Shown here: piece after piece, positions 36,173 to 45,243 of the stretch
How positions within the stretch are numbered: the stretch's first letter is position 1
Layout: every line of letters begins with the position of its first letter
NCBI RefSeq assembly: GCF_014397245.1
Contig: NZ_JACLHY010000013.1
Span: forward strand, 1 to 64,000
Origin: Arenibacter arenosicollis
Lineage (GTDB): Bacteria > Bacteroidota > Bacteroidia > Flavobacteriales > Flavobacteriaceae
DNA: 64,000 nucleotides
Direction: 5' to 3'
Notes under the pieces: generated by a model
Told to the model about the DNA's origin: nothing
Database searches by the model: none
Seen by the model: the letters and a program-made list of their open reading frames with translations, nothing else
Program-made: the position numbers and the translations under genes

Positions 36173-37564
36173 ATGAAATTAAGATCAAAAATCCAATCCA
36201 TCTTATTTGCCTCCATACTATTGGCTTCCCTAATAATAGGTTGTGCAGGGACTGAAAAAGATAACACTCCATGGATAAATTTATTCGACGGTAAAACCTT
36301 GAACGGCTGGAACCAAAAAGGGGGAAATGCAAAATATGAAGTCGTTGATGGTACCATTGTAGGAACTACTGTTCACAACACTCCCAATTCCTTTATGACC
36401 ACCGACAAAATGTACGGGGATTTTATCTTGGAATTGGATTATAAAGTAGACCCATCCATGAATTCGGGCATCCAGATTAGAAGTAATAGCCTTCCTTCCT
36501 ATAGGAACGGACGGGTACATGGATATCAGATCGAAATAGATCCTTCTGAAAGAGCTTGGAGTGCCGGTATTTATGATGAGGCCAGAAGAGGGTGGTTAAA
36601 TCCGTTGGGAGATAATCCACTGGCACAAAAGGCCTTTAAACAAAATGATTGGAACCATTACAGAATTGAAGCTATAGGGGATACCATAAAGACTTGGATC
36701 AACGACGTACCTGCCTCCTATTTAATCGATGATAAAACAGCAAGTGGCTTTATTGCCCTTCAGGTACATGGTATTGGAAAAGACAAAACCGAAGGAACCC
36801 AAATTGTTTGGAAGAATATCAAAATACTTACAGACAACTTGGAAACCTATTCCAGAAAATCGCCCTTGACCCCTATTACTACTAAGAACAAGCTTACAGT
36901 TGGTGAAGAAAAAGACAATTGGAAATTGTTATGGGACGGGGAAACTACCAATGGATGGAGAGGTGCCCGTTTGGACGGATTTCCAGAATCGGGATGGGAA
37001 ATAAAGGACGGTATACTTACCGTATTGCCTTCCGGTGGTGAAGAATCCGCAGCAGGAGGGGATATTGTAACCACGGAACTCTATGGCGATTTTGAACTAA
37101 AGGCTGATTTTAAACTAACTGAAGGTGCCAACAGCGGAATTAAATATTATGTCAACACCGACCTTAATAAAGGACCAGGTTCTTCTATTGGACTGGAATA
37201 TCAAATTTTGGATGATGCGCGTCATCCAGATGCCAAGTTGGGCAATCACGATGGCAGCAGAACGGTAGCTTCACTTTATGATCTTATACAAGCAGACCCC
37301 AACAAGCCGATCAATCCAATTGGGGAATGGAATACAGCCCATATCATATCCGTCAACAATCACGTGGAACATTGGTTAAACGGGACCAAAGTTTTGGAGT
37401 ATGAAAGAAAAAGCGATGACTATCGCAAATTGGTATCTGAAAGCAAATATGTTAAATGGCCTAATTTTGGTGAAGGTGAGAAAGGACACATTCTTCTTCA
37501 AGATCACGGGGATAGGGTATCGTTCAAAAACATCAAAATTAAAAGCATAAACAAAAGCGAATAA
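36173..37564 (+). CDS. Twin DUF1080 (3-keto-disaccharide hydrolase-like) lipoprotein
   Basis: The 463-residue protein has a lipoprotein signal (LIIGC, Cys at about 24) and two DUF1080 (PF06439) beta-sandwich domains. The first spans about 32-220 ([33 protein letters not shown]). The second spans about 240-460 ([33 protein letters not shown]). Members of this family include 3-keto-glycoside hydrolases and concanavalin-like sugar-binding proteins. The stop codon directly abuts the ATG of the oxidoreductase gene. The pair fits a 3-keto sugar pathway: the oxidoreductase acts on the 3-position and the hydrolase cuts the product. Confidence 0.9.
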   Translation: MKLRSKIQSILFASILLASLIIGCAGTEKDNTPWINLFDGKTLNGWNQKGGNAKYEVVDGTIVGTTVHNTPNSFMTTDKMYGDFILELDYKVDPSMNSGIQIRSNSLPSYRNGRVHGYQIEIDPSERAWSAGIYDEARRGWLNPLGDNPLAQKAFKQNDWNHYRIEAIGDTIKTWINDVPASYLIDDKTASGFIALQVHGIGKDKTEGTQIVWKNIKILTDNLETYSRKSPLTPITTKNKLTVGEEKDNWKLLWDGETTNGWRGARLDGFPESGWEIKDGILTVLPSGGEESAAGGDIVTTELYGDFELKADFKLTEGANSGIKYYVNTDLNKGPGSSIGLEYQILDDARHPDAKLGNHDGSRTVASLYDLIQADPNKPINPIGEWNTAHIISVNNHVEHWLNGTKVLEYERKSDDYRKLVSESKYVKWPNFGEGEKGHILLQDHGDRVSFKNIKIKSINKSE

Positions 37565-38893
37565 ATGAAAACGAGAAGAGATTTTATTAAAAAAACAGCA
37601 GCCGGCAGTGCTGCCCTTAGCTTGGGCGGATTGGTAATACCGAGTATGGGCTACGGTAATATTTTAGGGGCCAACGACAGAATAAACGTGGCGGTTATTG
37701 GGGTGAGAAGCAGGGCCAAGGCCCACTTTGTTGCCATTAATCAAGATCCCAATGCCAAAATACTTTATAGTTGCGATGTGGACGACAAAATACTGGAGGA
37801 ACACAATGTTTGGTGTAAAAAGAACATAGGTTATGTCCCTAAAGTGGAAAAGGACTTTAGGAAAGTCCTAGAGGATAAGAAAGTAGATGCCGTATTTATA
37901 GCCACTCCGGAACATTGGCATGCTCCTATGGCCATAATGGCCTTACAGGCGGGAAAACACGTTTATGTGGAAAAACCATGTAGCCATAATCCACATGAAA
38001 ATGAGCTTTTGGTAGCCGCACAAAAAAAATATGGTAAAAAAGTTCAAATGGGAAACCAACAGCGTTCCGCTCAAAGTTCCGCATTGGCAGTTAAAGAGAT
38101 CCGAGAAGGAATTATTGGAGACGTATATAAAGGCGAAGCTTATTATTCCAGCAATAGGGGTTCTATAGGGATAGGCAATAAAATTGAGGTTCCAAATACC
38201 TTGGACTGGGATTTATGGCAGGGACCAGCACCTAGGGAATCTTACAGGGACAATGTACACCCATACAATTGGCATTGGTTCCGTACCTGGGGTACAGGAG
38301 AAATTCATAATAATGGCACCCATGAAATTGATATTTGCCGTTGGGCACTTGGAGTAGACCTTCCCACAAGTGTAACCTCATTTGGCGGAAAGTACACCTT
38401 TAAGGATGATTGGGAATTTGTAGACAACCAACAGGTTACCTATAAATACGATGATGACAAGTTTATTACCTGGACAGGTCATAGTAGAGGCTTGATCAAA
38501 CCAGAGCAACCTGGAAGGGGAGCAACCATTTACGGAAGCAAGGGAACAATTACACTGAGTAGAAATGAGTACAACCTTTATAATCTGGATGGCAGTTTAA
38601 TAAAGAAAGTAGAAGAAGGGGTTGAAAGTGCCACCACCAATACCATGGGTATGGGCGGACTGGATGTAAATCACATTCATAATTTCTTCAGTGCCATACG
38701 TAAGGACACTTCCCTGAATTCAGATATCAATGATGCCAGTATTTCCACCATGCTTTGTCATTTAGGAAATATCGCCCAGGATGTTGGAAGAACCATACAT
38801 ATCAACCCAACCACAGGTAGGGTTAAAAATGATGATGAGGCCATGTCCCATTGGAAAAGGGAATACCAAAATGGATGGGAGCCCAAATTATAA
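37565..38893 (+). CDS. Tat-exported Gfo/Idh/MocA-family oxidoreductase
   Basis: The 442-residue protein opens with a twin-arginine signal (TRRDFIKKTAAGSAALSLGG), so it is exported folded with its NAD(P) cofactor. The Rossmann domain begins INVAVIGVRSRAKAH (the usual GxGxxG is degenerate: G-V-R-S-R-A); ATPEHWHAPMAIMALQAG, VYVEKPCSHN and GEIHNNGTHEIDICRWALG are typical of the secreted Gfo/Idh/MocA group. These act on the 1- or 3-position of sugars or inositols. It directly follows the twin DUF1080 gene with no gap. The exact substrate is unknown. Confidence 0.9.
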   Translation: MKTRRDFIKKTAAGSAALSLGGLVIPSMGYGNILGANDRINVAVIGVRSRAKAHFVAINQDPNAKILYSCDVDDKILEEHNVWCKKNIGYVPKVEKDFRKVLEDKKVDAVFIATPEHWHAPMAIMALQAGKHVYVEKPCSHNPHENELLVAAQKKYGKKVQMGNQQRSAQSSALAVKEIREGIIGDVYKGEAYYSSNRGSIGIGNKIEVPNTLDWDLWQGPAPRESYRDNVHPYNWHWFRTWGTGEIHNNGTHEIDICRWALGVDLPTSVTSFGGKYTFKDDWEFVDNQQVTYKYDDDKFITWTGHSRGLIKPEQPGRGATIYGSKGTITLSRNEYNLYNLDGSLIKKVEEGVESATTNTMGMGGLDVNHIHNFFSAIRKDTSLNSDINDASISTMLCHLGNIAQDVGRTIHINPTTGRVKNDDEAMSHWKREYQNGWEPKL

Positions 38894-38914
38894 TTCTTAG
38901 ATTTCAATTTTATA

Positions 38915-38959
38915 AAACGGGGGATTTTCAAATAGAAAATCCCCCGTTTATTTTTATAT
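38915..38959. terminator. Bidirectional terminator
   Basis: AAACGGGGGATTTTC (38915-38929) and GAAAATCCCCCGTTT (38935-38949) form a perfect 15-bp stem with a 5-base loop. ATTTTTATATT follows on the plus strand and A-rich sequence precedes it, so it can end both the oxidoreductase transcript and the convergent gene at 38972. Confidence 0.85.
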
Positions 38960-38971
38960 TAATACTTCACA

Positions 38972-40486
38972 TCACTGCAAAACAACTTCCGTAAATTTGG
39001 AATTAATAATAATGGACTTACCACTACTCTTATTTATATGATACCCCTTGTTTAAGGTATTATAACCATTTTTTGTTTTAACCATCTGCAGTTCCTTAGG
39101 GTAAACCAATTCCGAATTGCTACCGTTTACAGCTATATTAAATGCAGTCTTAGGCAATACACAGCGCAATTCCGCATTCTGCAAATTGATATCCAAATCG
39201 GTAAAATCCTTGGAAATAGAATTGATGGTCAATGGGCCGAAATTATTTTTAATAAAGGCCTTATTCAATAGGTTCCCAATATTTACGTCGGAAAAAGTTG
39301 CACTAAGGGTCAGATTTTCAACTTCTTTGATATTTACCTTCTCCGAATAATCCGCCTTTAATTGACCATAGTTCCATTTTTGTACACTAACCGGTGAGTA
39401 AGAGGCATCTATATAGGTTTTATCCCCATCAATGGTAGTCGCCAACAATGTGGAATAGGATAAAGTGGCGCTTAGATTCTTTGTGTTTTCGGCCAAAATA
39501 ACTTCACCATGTCTTACGTTCATCTTTATTTTGGTAGATTTTGGCAATTTAATCTTAATGGTTTTCTTGATCTTAAAATTTTTATCCCCTCCCTTTTTTA
39601 TCGAATAAAAAACATTGGGTGCAGTAGAATGACTTTCTTCCAAAAAGATAAATTCTCTTTTCATCCCGTCTACTGTGTCGATCTCTATAGTAATGGTCTT
39701 GTTATCATTTCCTGATTCCCGTGAGTGTTGTCTCAACTCCATGGCTTTCTCCCTATGTTCTAGATTTTTTTCCTGTATTTCCACTCTTTGTTTTTGCAGA
39801 TTTTGCAATTTCTCCAATCGCTCTATTTGGGCATGTTCCCTATTCTTCTCCATTTCACTTCTTCTTATATCGATCTCTGCCCGTTTTAATTCCATACGCC
39901 TGCCCCACTCTTCCATTTTTTCCTGATATTCCTTATCAAAACCCTTATCGAATTCCTTTTTCCACTTTTTCATATAAGCTTCCCCATCCTTTTTATAAGC
40001 CTCATAATCAAAAGGTTGCATATTCATTGGAGGAAGTGGTGGCATCTCCAGCATTTCAGGTAATTCTGGCAATTCCACCAAAGGTGAAATAGTATGTGTT
40101 CCCCCTACTTCATTAAACTGATCAAGAAAATCGATATTAAAATCTTCCGTACTATAATGGATAAATTCTTGGCGCTCCAATGCTGTGCTGACACTTATAC
40201 CCTTACTATTTCCTATAATTTTAATGGGTTCATTTTTGAAGTAATTGTTGGCCTCTTCCTCGGAGACATCTTGCAGCTCCACTACTGCCACAACATCTAT
40301 CTGATTCTTGTTCCAAGTTTCAAATTCTATATCCGCATAACTGGTGTTTATTTCCAAAACCACATCATTGGTTACATTAAAGTTCTCATGAAACGTTTTG
40401 GATTTTTTTTGTGCATAGACACCACTTGTGCCAGCTACCAAAACTATGGCAGCAACCATTCCTATTTTATTAAATATATTTTTCAT
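38972..40486 (-). CDS. Exported DUF4097-like protein with charged helical insert
   Basis: The 504-residue protein has a signal peptide (ends near GVYA-Q, residue 25). The outer parts resemble DUF4097/adhesin-like beta-helix domains: VLEINTSYADIEFETWNKNQIDV near 42-64 and KIKLPKSTKIKMNVRHGEVILA near 310-330. Between them (about 145-270) is a Pro/Met-rich stretch followed by a highly charged Glu/Lys helix, likely coiled coil. It is the third gene of an ECF sigma - anti-sigma unit (40 bp downstream of the anti-sigma gene), so it is probably co-regulated. The function is not known. Confidence 0.82.
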   Translation of the reverse strand: MKNIFNKIGMVAAIVLVAGTSGVYAQKKSKTFHENFNVTNDVVLEINTSYADIEFETWNKNQIDVVAVVELQDVSEEEANNYFKNEPIKIIGNSKGISVSTALERQEFIHYSTEDFNIDFLDQFNEVGGTHTISPLVELPELPEMLEMPPLPPMNMQPFDYEAYKKDGEAYMKKWKKEFDKGFDKEYQEKMEEWGRRMELKRAEIDIRRSEMEKNREHAQIERLEKLQNLQKQRVEIQEKNLEHREKAMELRQHSRESGNDNKTITIEIDTVDGMKREFIFLEESHSTAPNVFYSIKKGGDKNFKIKKTIKIKLPKSTKIKMNVRHGEVILAENTKNLSATLSYSTLLATTIDGDKTYIDASYSPVSVQKWNYGQLKADYSEKVNIKEVENLTLSATFSDVNIGNLLNKAFIKNNFGPLTINSISKDFTDLDINLQNAELRCVLPKTAFNIAVNGSNSELVYPKELQMVKTKNGYNTLNKGYHINKSSGKSIIINSKFTEVVLQ

Positions 40487-40526
40487 CTGTACTATTTTAT
40501 TATCCTTATTTTGACCTTCTTTTTTT

Positions 40527-41123
40527 TTAAATACTGGTTATCAAATCATTTTTACCCTCCTCATTACTTATCTTTTTTAGTTCCTGCAACTTGTCCCTTA
40601 GTTTATGCAATAACAGTAATCTCAGTTGTAAATTTTTGATCAAGGCAGTTATTGTTTGGTCATTGGGACCAATTTCATTTAATTCGGTATTCAACTTTTT
40701 ATACTCAACATTTAATGCCTCCAACTGCTCCATAAAACTATCGATCAAGGCTTTGTTGCGATCGGATATTTTTAATTGGGAGAGCTCTAAGTTTATATTT
40801 ACCATGTAATAATCCTCTACCTTTTTTAAATCGGGAGAAAGGTCACCGAGGGATATACCTTTTTCCTCCGGAAATGCGATTCCCTTTTCAACTACCGTTG
40901 CATCTATAGGTTCAGGAACACTTATTTTTATAAAAATTAAAGCACCCAAACCAAAGAGAATTATTAGGGAAGCCGCAATTTTATATAGTGGGAACGATGC
41001 CCTTTTGGCCATGGGAAGTTCCTCTTCCATTCTTTTCAAAAAACGCTCTTCATGACCATCCTTCATAGATTCCTTTGAAACCGAATCTATACGCTTGAAC
41101 ATTTCCCTAAGATCTTGTGACAT
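40527..41123 (-). CDS. Membrane anti-sigma factor-like protein
   Basis: The 198-residue protein has a cytoplasmic head (about 1-45), one membrane segment (about 47-67, AASLIILFGLGALIFI) and a periplasmic tail with helices. No zinc-type anti-sigma motif (HxxxCxxC) is seen. It overlaps the sigma gene by 17 bp, so the pair is translationally coupled and the assignment rests on context and topology. It would hold the sigma factor inactive until an envelope signal is sensed. Confidence 0.72.
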   Translation of the reverse strand: MSQDLREMFKRIDSVSKESMKDGHEERFLKRMEEELPMAKRASFPLYKIAASLIILFGLGALIFIKISVPEPIDATVVEKGIAFPEEKGISLGDLSPDLKKVEDYYMVNINLELSQLKISDRNKALIDSFMEQLEALNVEYKKLNTELNEIGPNDQTITALIKNLQLRLLLLHKLRDKLQELKKISNEEGKNDLITSI

Positions 41124-41649
41124 ACTTATTCGTTTTTAATAATTCCTTTAATTGCCCTTTACCCCTTAATAATCTTGTTCTACAAGTGGAATAGCTTATA
41201 TCCAGGATTTCGGATATTTCACTGTGATCATAACCCTCCACCAAAAATAACTGCACCACATATCTATATTTCTCCGGTAATGCTGTTATAGCCTGCATTA
41301 CCACTTTTATGGTAACCGTATCATCTACAGACCAATCTTCACCCTCTACCACCTTCATATACCCTTCATTTAGTTCTACGGTCTTAAGCTGCCTCGATTT
41401 TAAAAAATCAATACTCTTATTTACTACAATTTTCTTTAACCATGCTCCAAACGTTACTTCACCCTTGTATTGATTTATTTTTTGAAAAGCCCTTATAAAG
41501 GACTCCTGCACAATATCTTCGGCATCATCAGGATTTTTTAAAAAACGCATGGCAACATAAAACATACCCTGACAATACTGATTGTACAGTGATAACTGTG
41601 CTTTGCGATCGTTGCGTTTACATTGTTCTACAATATCAATCTGAAACAT
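41107..41649 (-). CDS. ECF-family RNA polymerase sigma factor
   Basis: The 180-residue protein has sigma region 2 (about 20-85: FLKNPDDAEDIVQESFIRAF, TFGAWLKKIVVNKSIDFLK) and region 4 (about 120-170: LPEKYRYVVQLFLVEGYDHSEIS, SYSTCRTRLLRGKG), with no region 3, as in ECF (sigma-70 group 4) factors. The gene is followed by an overlapping anti-sigma-like gene and a secreted DUF4097-like gene, a common Bacteroidota layout. It probably controls its own operon and envelope genes. No clear own promoter was found in the 143-bp gap upstream. Confidence 0.93.
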   Translation of the reverse strand: MFQIDIVEQCKRNDRKAQLSLYNQYCQGMFYVAMRFLKNPDDAEDIVQESFIRAFQKINQYKGEVTFGAWLKKIVVNKSIDFLKSRQLKTVELNEGYMKVVEGEDWSVDDTVTIKVVMQAITALPEKYRYVVQLFLVEGYDHSEISEILDISYSTCRTRLLRGKGQLKELLKTNKYVTRS

Positions 41650-41738
41650 TTTGGCCAGTTTCTTTATTTTATTGAGGGGGTATAATTAATCATAAAATGC
41701 TCCCTACAAATCCTTATTACCTAAAGGACGAAGGAATA

Positions 41739-41768
41739 TTTGTAATGTTGCAAAAAAGAGTATTTTTA
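41739..41768 (+). promoter_or_regulatory. Candidate promoter of galM
   Basis: TTTG (41739-41742) and TATTTTTA (41761-41768) are 18 bp apart; the second has one mismatch to TAnnTTTG. It lies 24 bp before the TTG start of the epimerase gene. Confidence 0.4.
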
Positions 41769-41792
41769 TCTTAAATCTTAAAAAGAAATACA

Positions 41793-42701
41793 TTGAATCA
41801 AGTTACAATAAAAAACAATTTCATCACGCTGACCGTACTGGACTATGGGGCTATAATCCAAAAGTTGATATTAAAAAATAAAGATGGCCTGGACACCAAT
41901 GTAGTGGTTGGTTTAGAGGAGCCTGAAAAATATTTAACCGATAACAAATCACTGGGAGCGTGTATTGGTAGATATGCCGGTAGAATTTCGAACAGCGGTT
42001 TTAAAATTAACAATACAAACTATCCGATCTTTTCTAAGGATGGCGTGCATTTACACGGAGGTAAGCAGGGATTTGGGAAAAGGTATTGGACCATAGACCA
42101 AGTTCACGATGGGGAGAATCCATTTGTAAAGCTGAGCTATCTGAGCAAGGATATGGAAGAAGGTTATCCAGGAAACTTAAAAACCATTGTGACCTATAAG
42201 TTGGTAGGTTCCTCACTATTTATTATCCACGAAGCTACAGCGGACAAAGCAACACCTGTAAACTTAACCAACCACTCCTATTTTAATTTGGATGGTGGGG
42301 ACAAAATAGACCATTATCATTTAAGACTGTCTTGTCCGGAATACCTGGAAACAGATGCCAAGCTTCTTCCCACGGGAAATATCGTTTCTGTTAAAAATTC
42401 CAAATATGACTTTTTGAGCATGAAAAAGATAGGTGAAGTCCGTTTGGATACTCCATTTGTTATGGACTCCAGTTTAGAGGATGGTACGGTACTGGCTTCT
42501 GATATTTCGGGTTTATCCATGGAAGTCATCACCAATCAACCTGGCGTTGTTGTTTATACACCGGCGGCTTTTGCTGCAATATGTTTTGAAACACAAAATT
42601 TTCCTGATGCTCCCAACCAACCCAACTTTCCAAATAGCATTCTAAAACCGGGAGAAACCTATCATAATGAAACCGAGTTTAGATTTAGTTTCGTAATTTA
42701 G
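41793..42701 (+). CDS. galM: Aldose 1-epimerase (GalM-like)
   Basis: The 302-residue protein interconverts the anomers of galactose or glucose. Motifs are GRYAGRISNSGF, the catalytic His loop LTNHSYFNLDG and the C-terminal Glu in FETQNFPDAPNQPNFP. A TTG start at 41793 gives full cover of the family start (VTIKNNFITLTVLDYGA); no upstream ATG exists in frame. No signal peptide, so cytoplasmic. The following DUF2911 gene is 29 bp downstream and probably co-transcribed. The exact sugar is not known. Confidence 0.9.
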   Translation: MNQVTIKNNFITLTVLDYGAIIQKLILKNKDGLDTNVVVGLEEPEKYLTDNKSLGACIGRYAGRISNSGFKINNTNYPIFSKDGVHLHGGKQGFGKRYWTIDQVHDGENPFVKLSYLSKDMEEGYPGNLKTIVTYKLVGSSLFIIHEATADKATPVNLTNHSYFNLDGGDKIDHYHLRLSCPEYLETDAKLLPTGNIVSVKNSKYDFLSMKKIGEVRLDTPFVMDSSLEDGTVLASDISGLSMEVITNQPGVVVYTPAAFAAICFETQNFPDAPNQPNFPNSILKPGETYHNETEFRFSFVI

Positions 42702-42730
42702 AACAATATAGATTAGCAAAATCCAAGGAT

Positions 42731-43291
42731 ATGAAATTTCTAAAATGGTTAGTAATAGTTGTAGTGGTATTGGTTTTGGCCTTCTTTTTATTCGGAAAAT
42801 CCTATTTAACGGAACAGACTAAAAAGAACAGTCCTGAGAAAACAGCTACTTACGATAAAAATGGAATGGACCTAAGCGTAAAATACAGCAGTCCATTCAA
42901 AAAAGACCGTGTTATTTTCGGCGAATTGGTGCCTTATGATCTAGTCTGGAGAACAGGGGCAAATGAACCTACCACTTTTACCACGGCTACCAACATCAGT
43001 GTTGGTGGTAAAAGCTTGCCCGCCGGAAGTTATTCCTTGTGGACCATTCCTGGCAAAGAGACCTGGAGCTTTATTTTCAATAGTGAAATTCCGGAATGGG
43101 GAGTTACCATTTTAAGTGGCGGAAAAGAAACCACTAGAAACCCTGAAACGGATGTGGTAGAAATAAGCGTCCCCGTACAGCAATTGTCACAGACAATAGA
43201 AAGTCTTTCCATTGATTTTGATGAAGCGCAACAGCTTTACCTAAGTCTTGCCTGGGATAAAACAAAAGTTAGCGTTCCCATTAATAAATAA
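42731..43291 (+). CDS. DUF2911 protein, membrane-anchored
   Basis: The 186-residue protein has an N-terminal membrane anchor (residues 4-22) and a DUF2911 (PF11138) beta domain: VKYSSPFKKDRVIFGEL, VWRTGANEPTTFTT and AGSYSLWTIPG are the family hallmarks. It would sit outside the cytoplasm. DUF2911 proteins are common in Bacteroidota; no function is known. It lies between galM and meaB genes, with 2 bp to the next start. Confidence 0.88.
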   Translation: MKFLKWLVIVVVVLVLAFFLFGKSYLTEQTKKNSPEKTATYDKNGMDLSVKYSSPFKKDRVIFGELVPYDLVWRTGANEPTTFTTATNISVGGKSLPAGSYSLWTIPGKETWSFIFNSEIPEWGVTILSGGKETTRNPETDVVEISVPVQQLSQTIESLSIDFDEAQQLYLSLAWDKTKVSVPINK

Positions 43292-43293
43292 GT

Positions 43294-44334
43294 TTGGCCA
43301 ACAAAAAAAATACTGAGGGGAAAAGCATTTCTATAGTTAAATCTTTTAGAAAAATGAGTCCGTCCGTAGCTGAATTGACCCAAGGTATTTTAAAAGGGGA
43401 TATAGCCGCTTTGGCTAGGGCCATAACATTGGTGGAAAGCACCAACAGTTCGCATTTTCAAAAATCAAATGCAATCATAGACCAGTGCCTCCCGCATAGC
43501 GGCAATAGTATACGCATTGGAATTACGGGGGTTCCTGGAGTAGGGAAAAGTACCTTTATAGAGACCTTTGGATCTTACCTTACAGGCAATGGCAAAAAAG
43601 TTGCGGTACTGGCAGTAGATCCTTCCAGCTCAATAAGTAAAGGCAGCATTTTGGGAGACAAGACCCGTATGCAAGAATTGGTCAAGGATAAGAATGCTTT
43701 TATACGACCCTCCCCTACCGGTCATTCCTTGGGGGGTGTTGCCCGAAAAACCCGTGAAACCATAACTCTTTGTGAAGCAGCAGGATTCGATACCATTTTA
43801 GTGGAAACTGTCGGGGTAGGCCAAAGTGAAACCGCCGTACATGGAATGGTGGATTTCTTTTTACTTTTGAAATTGGCCGGTGCGGGAGATGAACTTCAAG
43901 GTATCAAAAGAGGCATCATGGAAATGGCAGATGCCATTGTTATCAATAAAGCCGATGGCAGCAACATTGAACAGGCCAATTTGGCCAAAGCTGAATTTAC
44001 CAAGGCCTTACATCTATATCCTCCCAAGGAAAACGGATGGACCACAGAGGTACTTAGTTGTTCTGCCATTCAAAAAACAGGAATATCAGAAATATGGAAG
44101 CTTATCCAGACCTATATTGATTCTACCACCGCTAAGGACCATATTACCGCAAAAAGAAGAAATCAAAATAAATACTGGTTACTACAGACCATTGAGGACC
44201 AGCTTAAACAACAGTTTTACGGAAATAAAAACATAAAACTACATTTAGATATAATGGTCAGGAAAGTAATTGATGGAGAAATATCCCCTTTCACTGCGGC
44301 CCAGGAACTGTTGAACCTTGCTAAAAAACCCTAA
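43294..44334 (+). CDS. meaB: MeaB/ArgK-family P-loop GTPase
   Basis: The protein has 346 residues from the TTG at 43294, or 326 if the ATG at 43354 (MSPSVAELTQG) is used. The G3E GTPase fold shows P-loop ITGVPGVGKST, LAVDPSSSISKGSILGDKTRM, VETVGVGQSE and NKADGSN. MeaB protects and loads methylmalonyl-CoA mutase with cobalamin; no mutase gene is in the window. It follows the DUF2911 gene by 2 bp. The Bacteroidota members often carry the mutase genes nearby, so here it is separated. Confidence 0.92.
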   Translation: MANKKNTEGKSISIVKSFRKMSPSVAELTQGILKGDIAALARAITLVESTNSSHFQKSNAIIDQCLPHSGNSIRIGITGVPGVGKSTFIETFGSYLTGNGKKVAVLAVDPSSSISKGSILGDKTRMQELVKDKNAFIRPSPTGHSLGGVARKTRETITLCEAAGFDTILVETVGVGQSETAVHGMVDFFLLLKLAGAGDELQGIKRGIMEMADAIVINKADGSNIEQANLAKAEFTKALHLYPPKENGWTTEVLSCSAIQKTGISEIWKLIQTYIDSTTAKDHITAKRRNQNKYWLLQTIEDQLKQQFYGNKNIKLHLDIMVRKVIDGEISPFTAAQELLNLAKKP

Positions 44335-44478
44335 AGAAACCTTTTAACATAGAGGCTGTAACAATATTTCAACAATAGAATAAGGTGATACGGGCGCATA
44401 AATAATATTGAAGCAACGCCCATTATTTCTTAATAATAAGATGAACATTCCAATGAGGCATAGGTTAACAAAGTTGAT

Positions 44479-44486
44479 TATCTTTG
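44479..44486 (+). promoter_or_regulatory. Possible -7 element of the glycolipid cassette promoter
   Basis: TATCTTTG exactly matches the -7 element TAnnTTTG and lies 43 bp before the GT2 ATG at 44530. No clear -33 TTG is seen at the right distance, so it is a weak call. The 195-bp gap before the gene shows nothing else. Confidence 0.35.
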
Positions 44487-44529
44487 GACCTTTAAAATTT
44501 AGATATAAAAGCACTTATCCTTGTACAAA

Positions 44530-45243
44530 ATGAATTACGAATTCACCATAATTATTCCTGTCTATAATGAAGAAGATAATTTGGAACGTGTTGAAAAGGA
44601 GCTAAAGGAGTACTTGGCAATTTGCACTAAGAAAGCCAAAGTGTTGTTTGTAAACGATGGTTCAAAGGATAAGAGTCAACAATTGATAGAGGCTATTTGC
44701 CAAAGAAACGAAGCCTTTGGTTTTGTGAAATTTACCAAAAACAAAGGATTGAGTGCCGCTATAAAAGCAGGTTTCGACCACGTAGACACACCCTTAGTGG
44801 GATACATTGACTCCGATCTACAAACCTCACCCGAAGATTTCAACCTGCTGCTGGAACATATTGATCAATATGATCTTGTGACCGGTGTAAGGGCAGATAG
44901 AAAGGATTCCTTTGTTAAGAATGCCTCATCTACCATTGCCAATAATATACGTAGAGCATTTACAAATGACGGAATGGACGATACGGGATGTCCCTTAAAG
45001 GTTATAAAAACAGATTTTGCCAAAAGGATCCCGATGTTCAAAGGTTTACATCGTTTTTTACCCGCCATGATCTTGTTGCAAAATGGTACCATAGTACAAA
45101 TTCCTATTCGCCATTTTCCACGTATGGCCGGAACGGCAAAGTTTGGCTTATGGAACAGGCTACTAGGTCCGCTAATGGATTGCTTTGCCTACCTATGGAT
45201 GAAGAAAAAATATATTAACTACGAGGTAGAGAAAATAGGATAA
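44530..45243 (+). CDS. GT2-family glycosyltransferase (polyprenyl-phosphate type)
   Basis: With the ATG at 44530 the protein has 237 residues; the frame opens at a TTG three codons earlier. It is a GT-A fold glycosyltransferase: FTIIIPVYNEEDNL, VLFVNDGSKDKS and a DxD-like GYIDSDLQTSPED. The family (DPM1/ArnC/GtrB-like) moves a sugar from a nucleotide donor to polyprenyl phosphate. The usual C-terminal membrane helices of GtrB/ArnC are absent, so it may be peripheral. Its stop abuts the LAB_N gene (45244), which suggests one transcript with it and the ArnT-like gene. Confidence 0.9.
   Translation: MNYEFTIIIPVYNEEDNLERVEKELKEYLAICTKKAKVLFVNDGSKDKSQQLIEAICQRNEAFGFVKFTKNKGLSAAIKAGFDHVDTPLVGYIDSDLQTSPEDFNLLLEHIDQYDLVTGVRADRKDSFVKNASSTIANNIRRAFTNDGMDDTGCPLKVIKTDFAKRIPMFKGLHRFLPAMILLQNGTIVQIPIRHFPRMAGTAKFGLWNRLLGPLMDCFAYLWMKKKYINYEVEKIG

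Noticed and set aside
40094-40639. Plus-strand frame of 181 codons across the anti-sigma region
   Set aside because: It lies antisense to the exported DUF4097-like gene and the anti-sigma gene, both well supported; composition is unlike a real protein.
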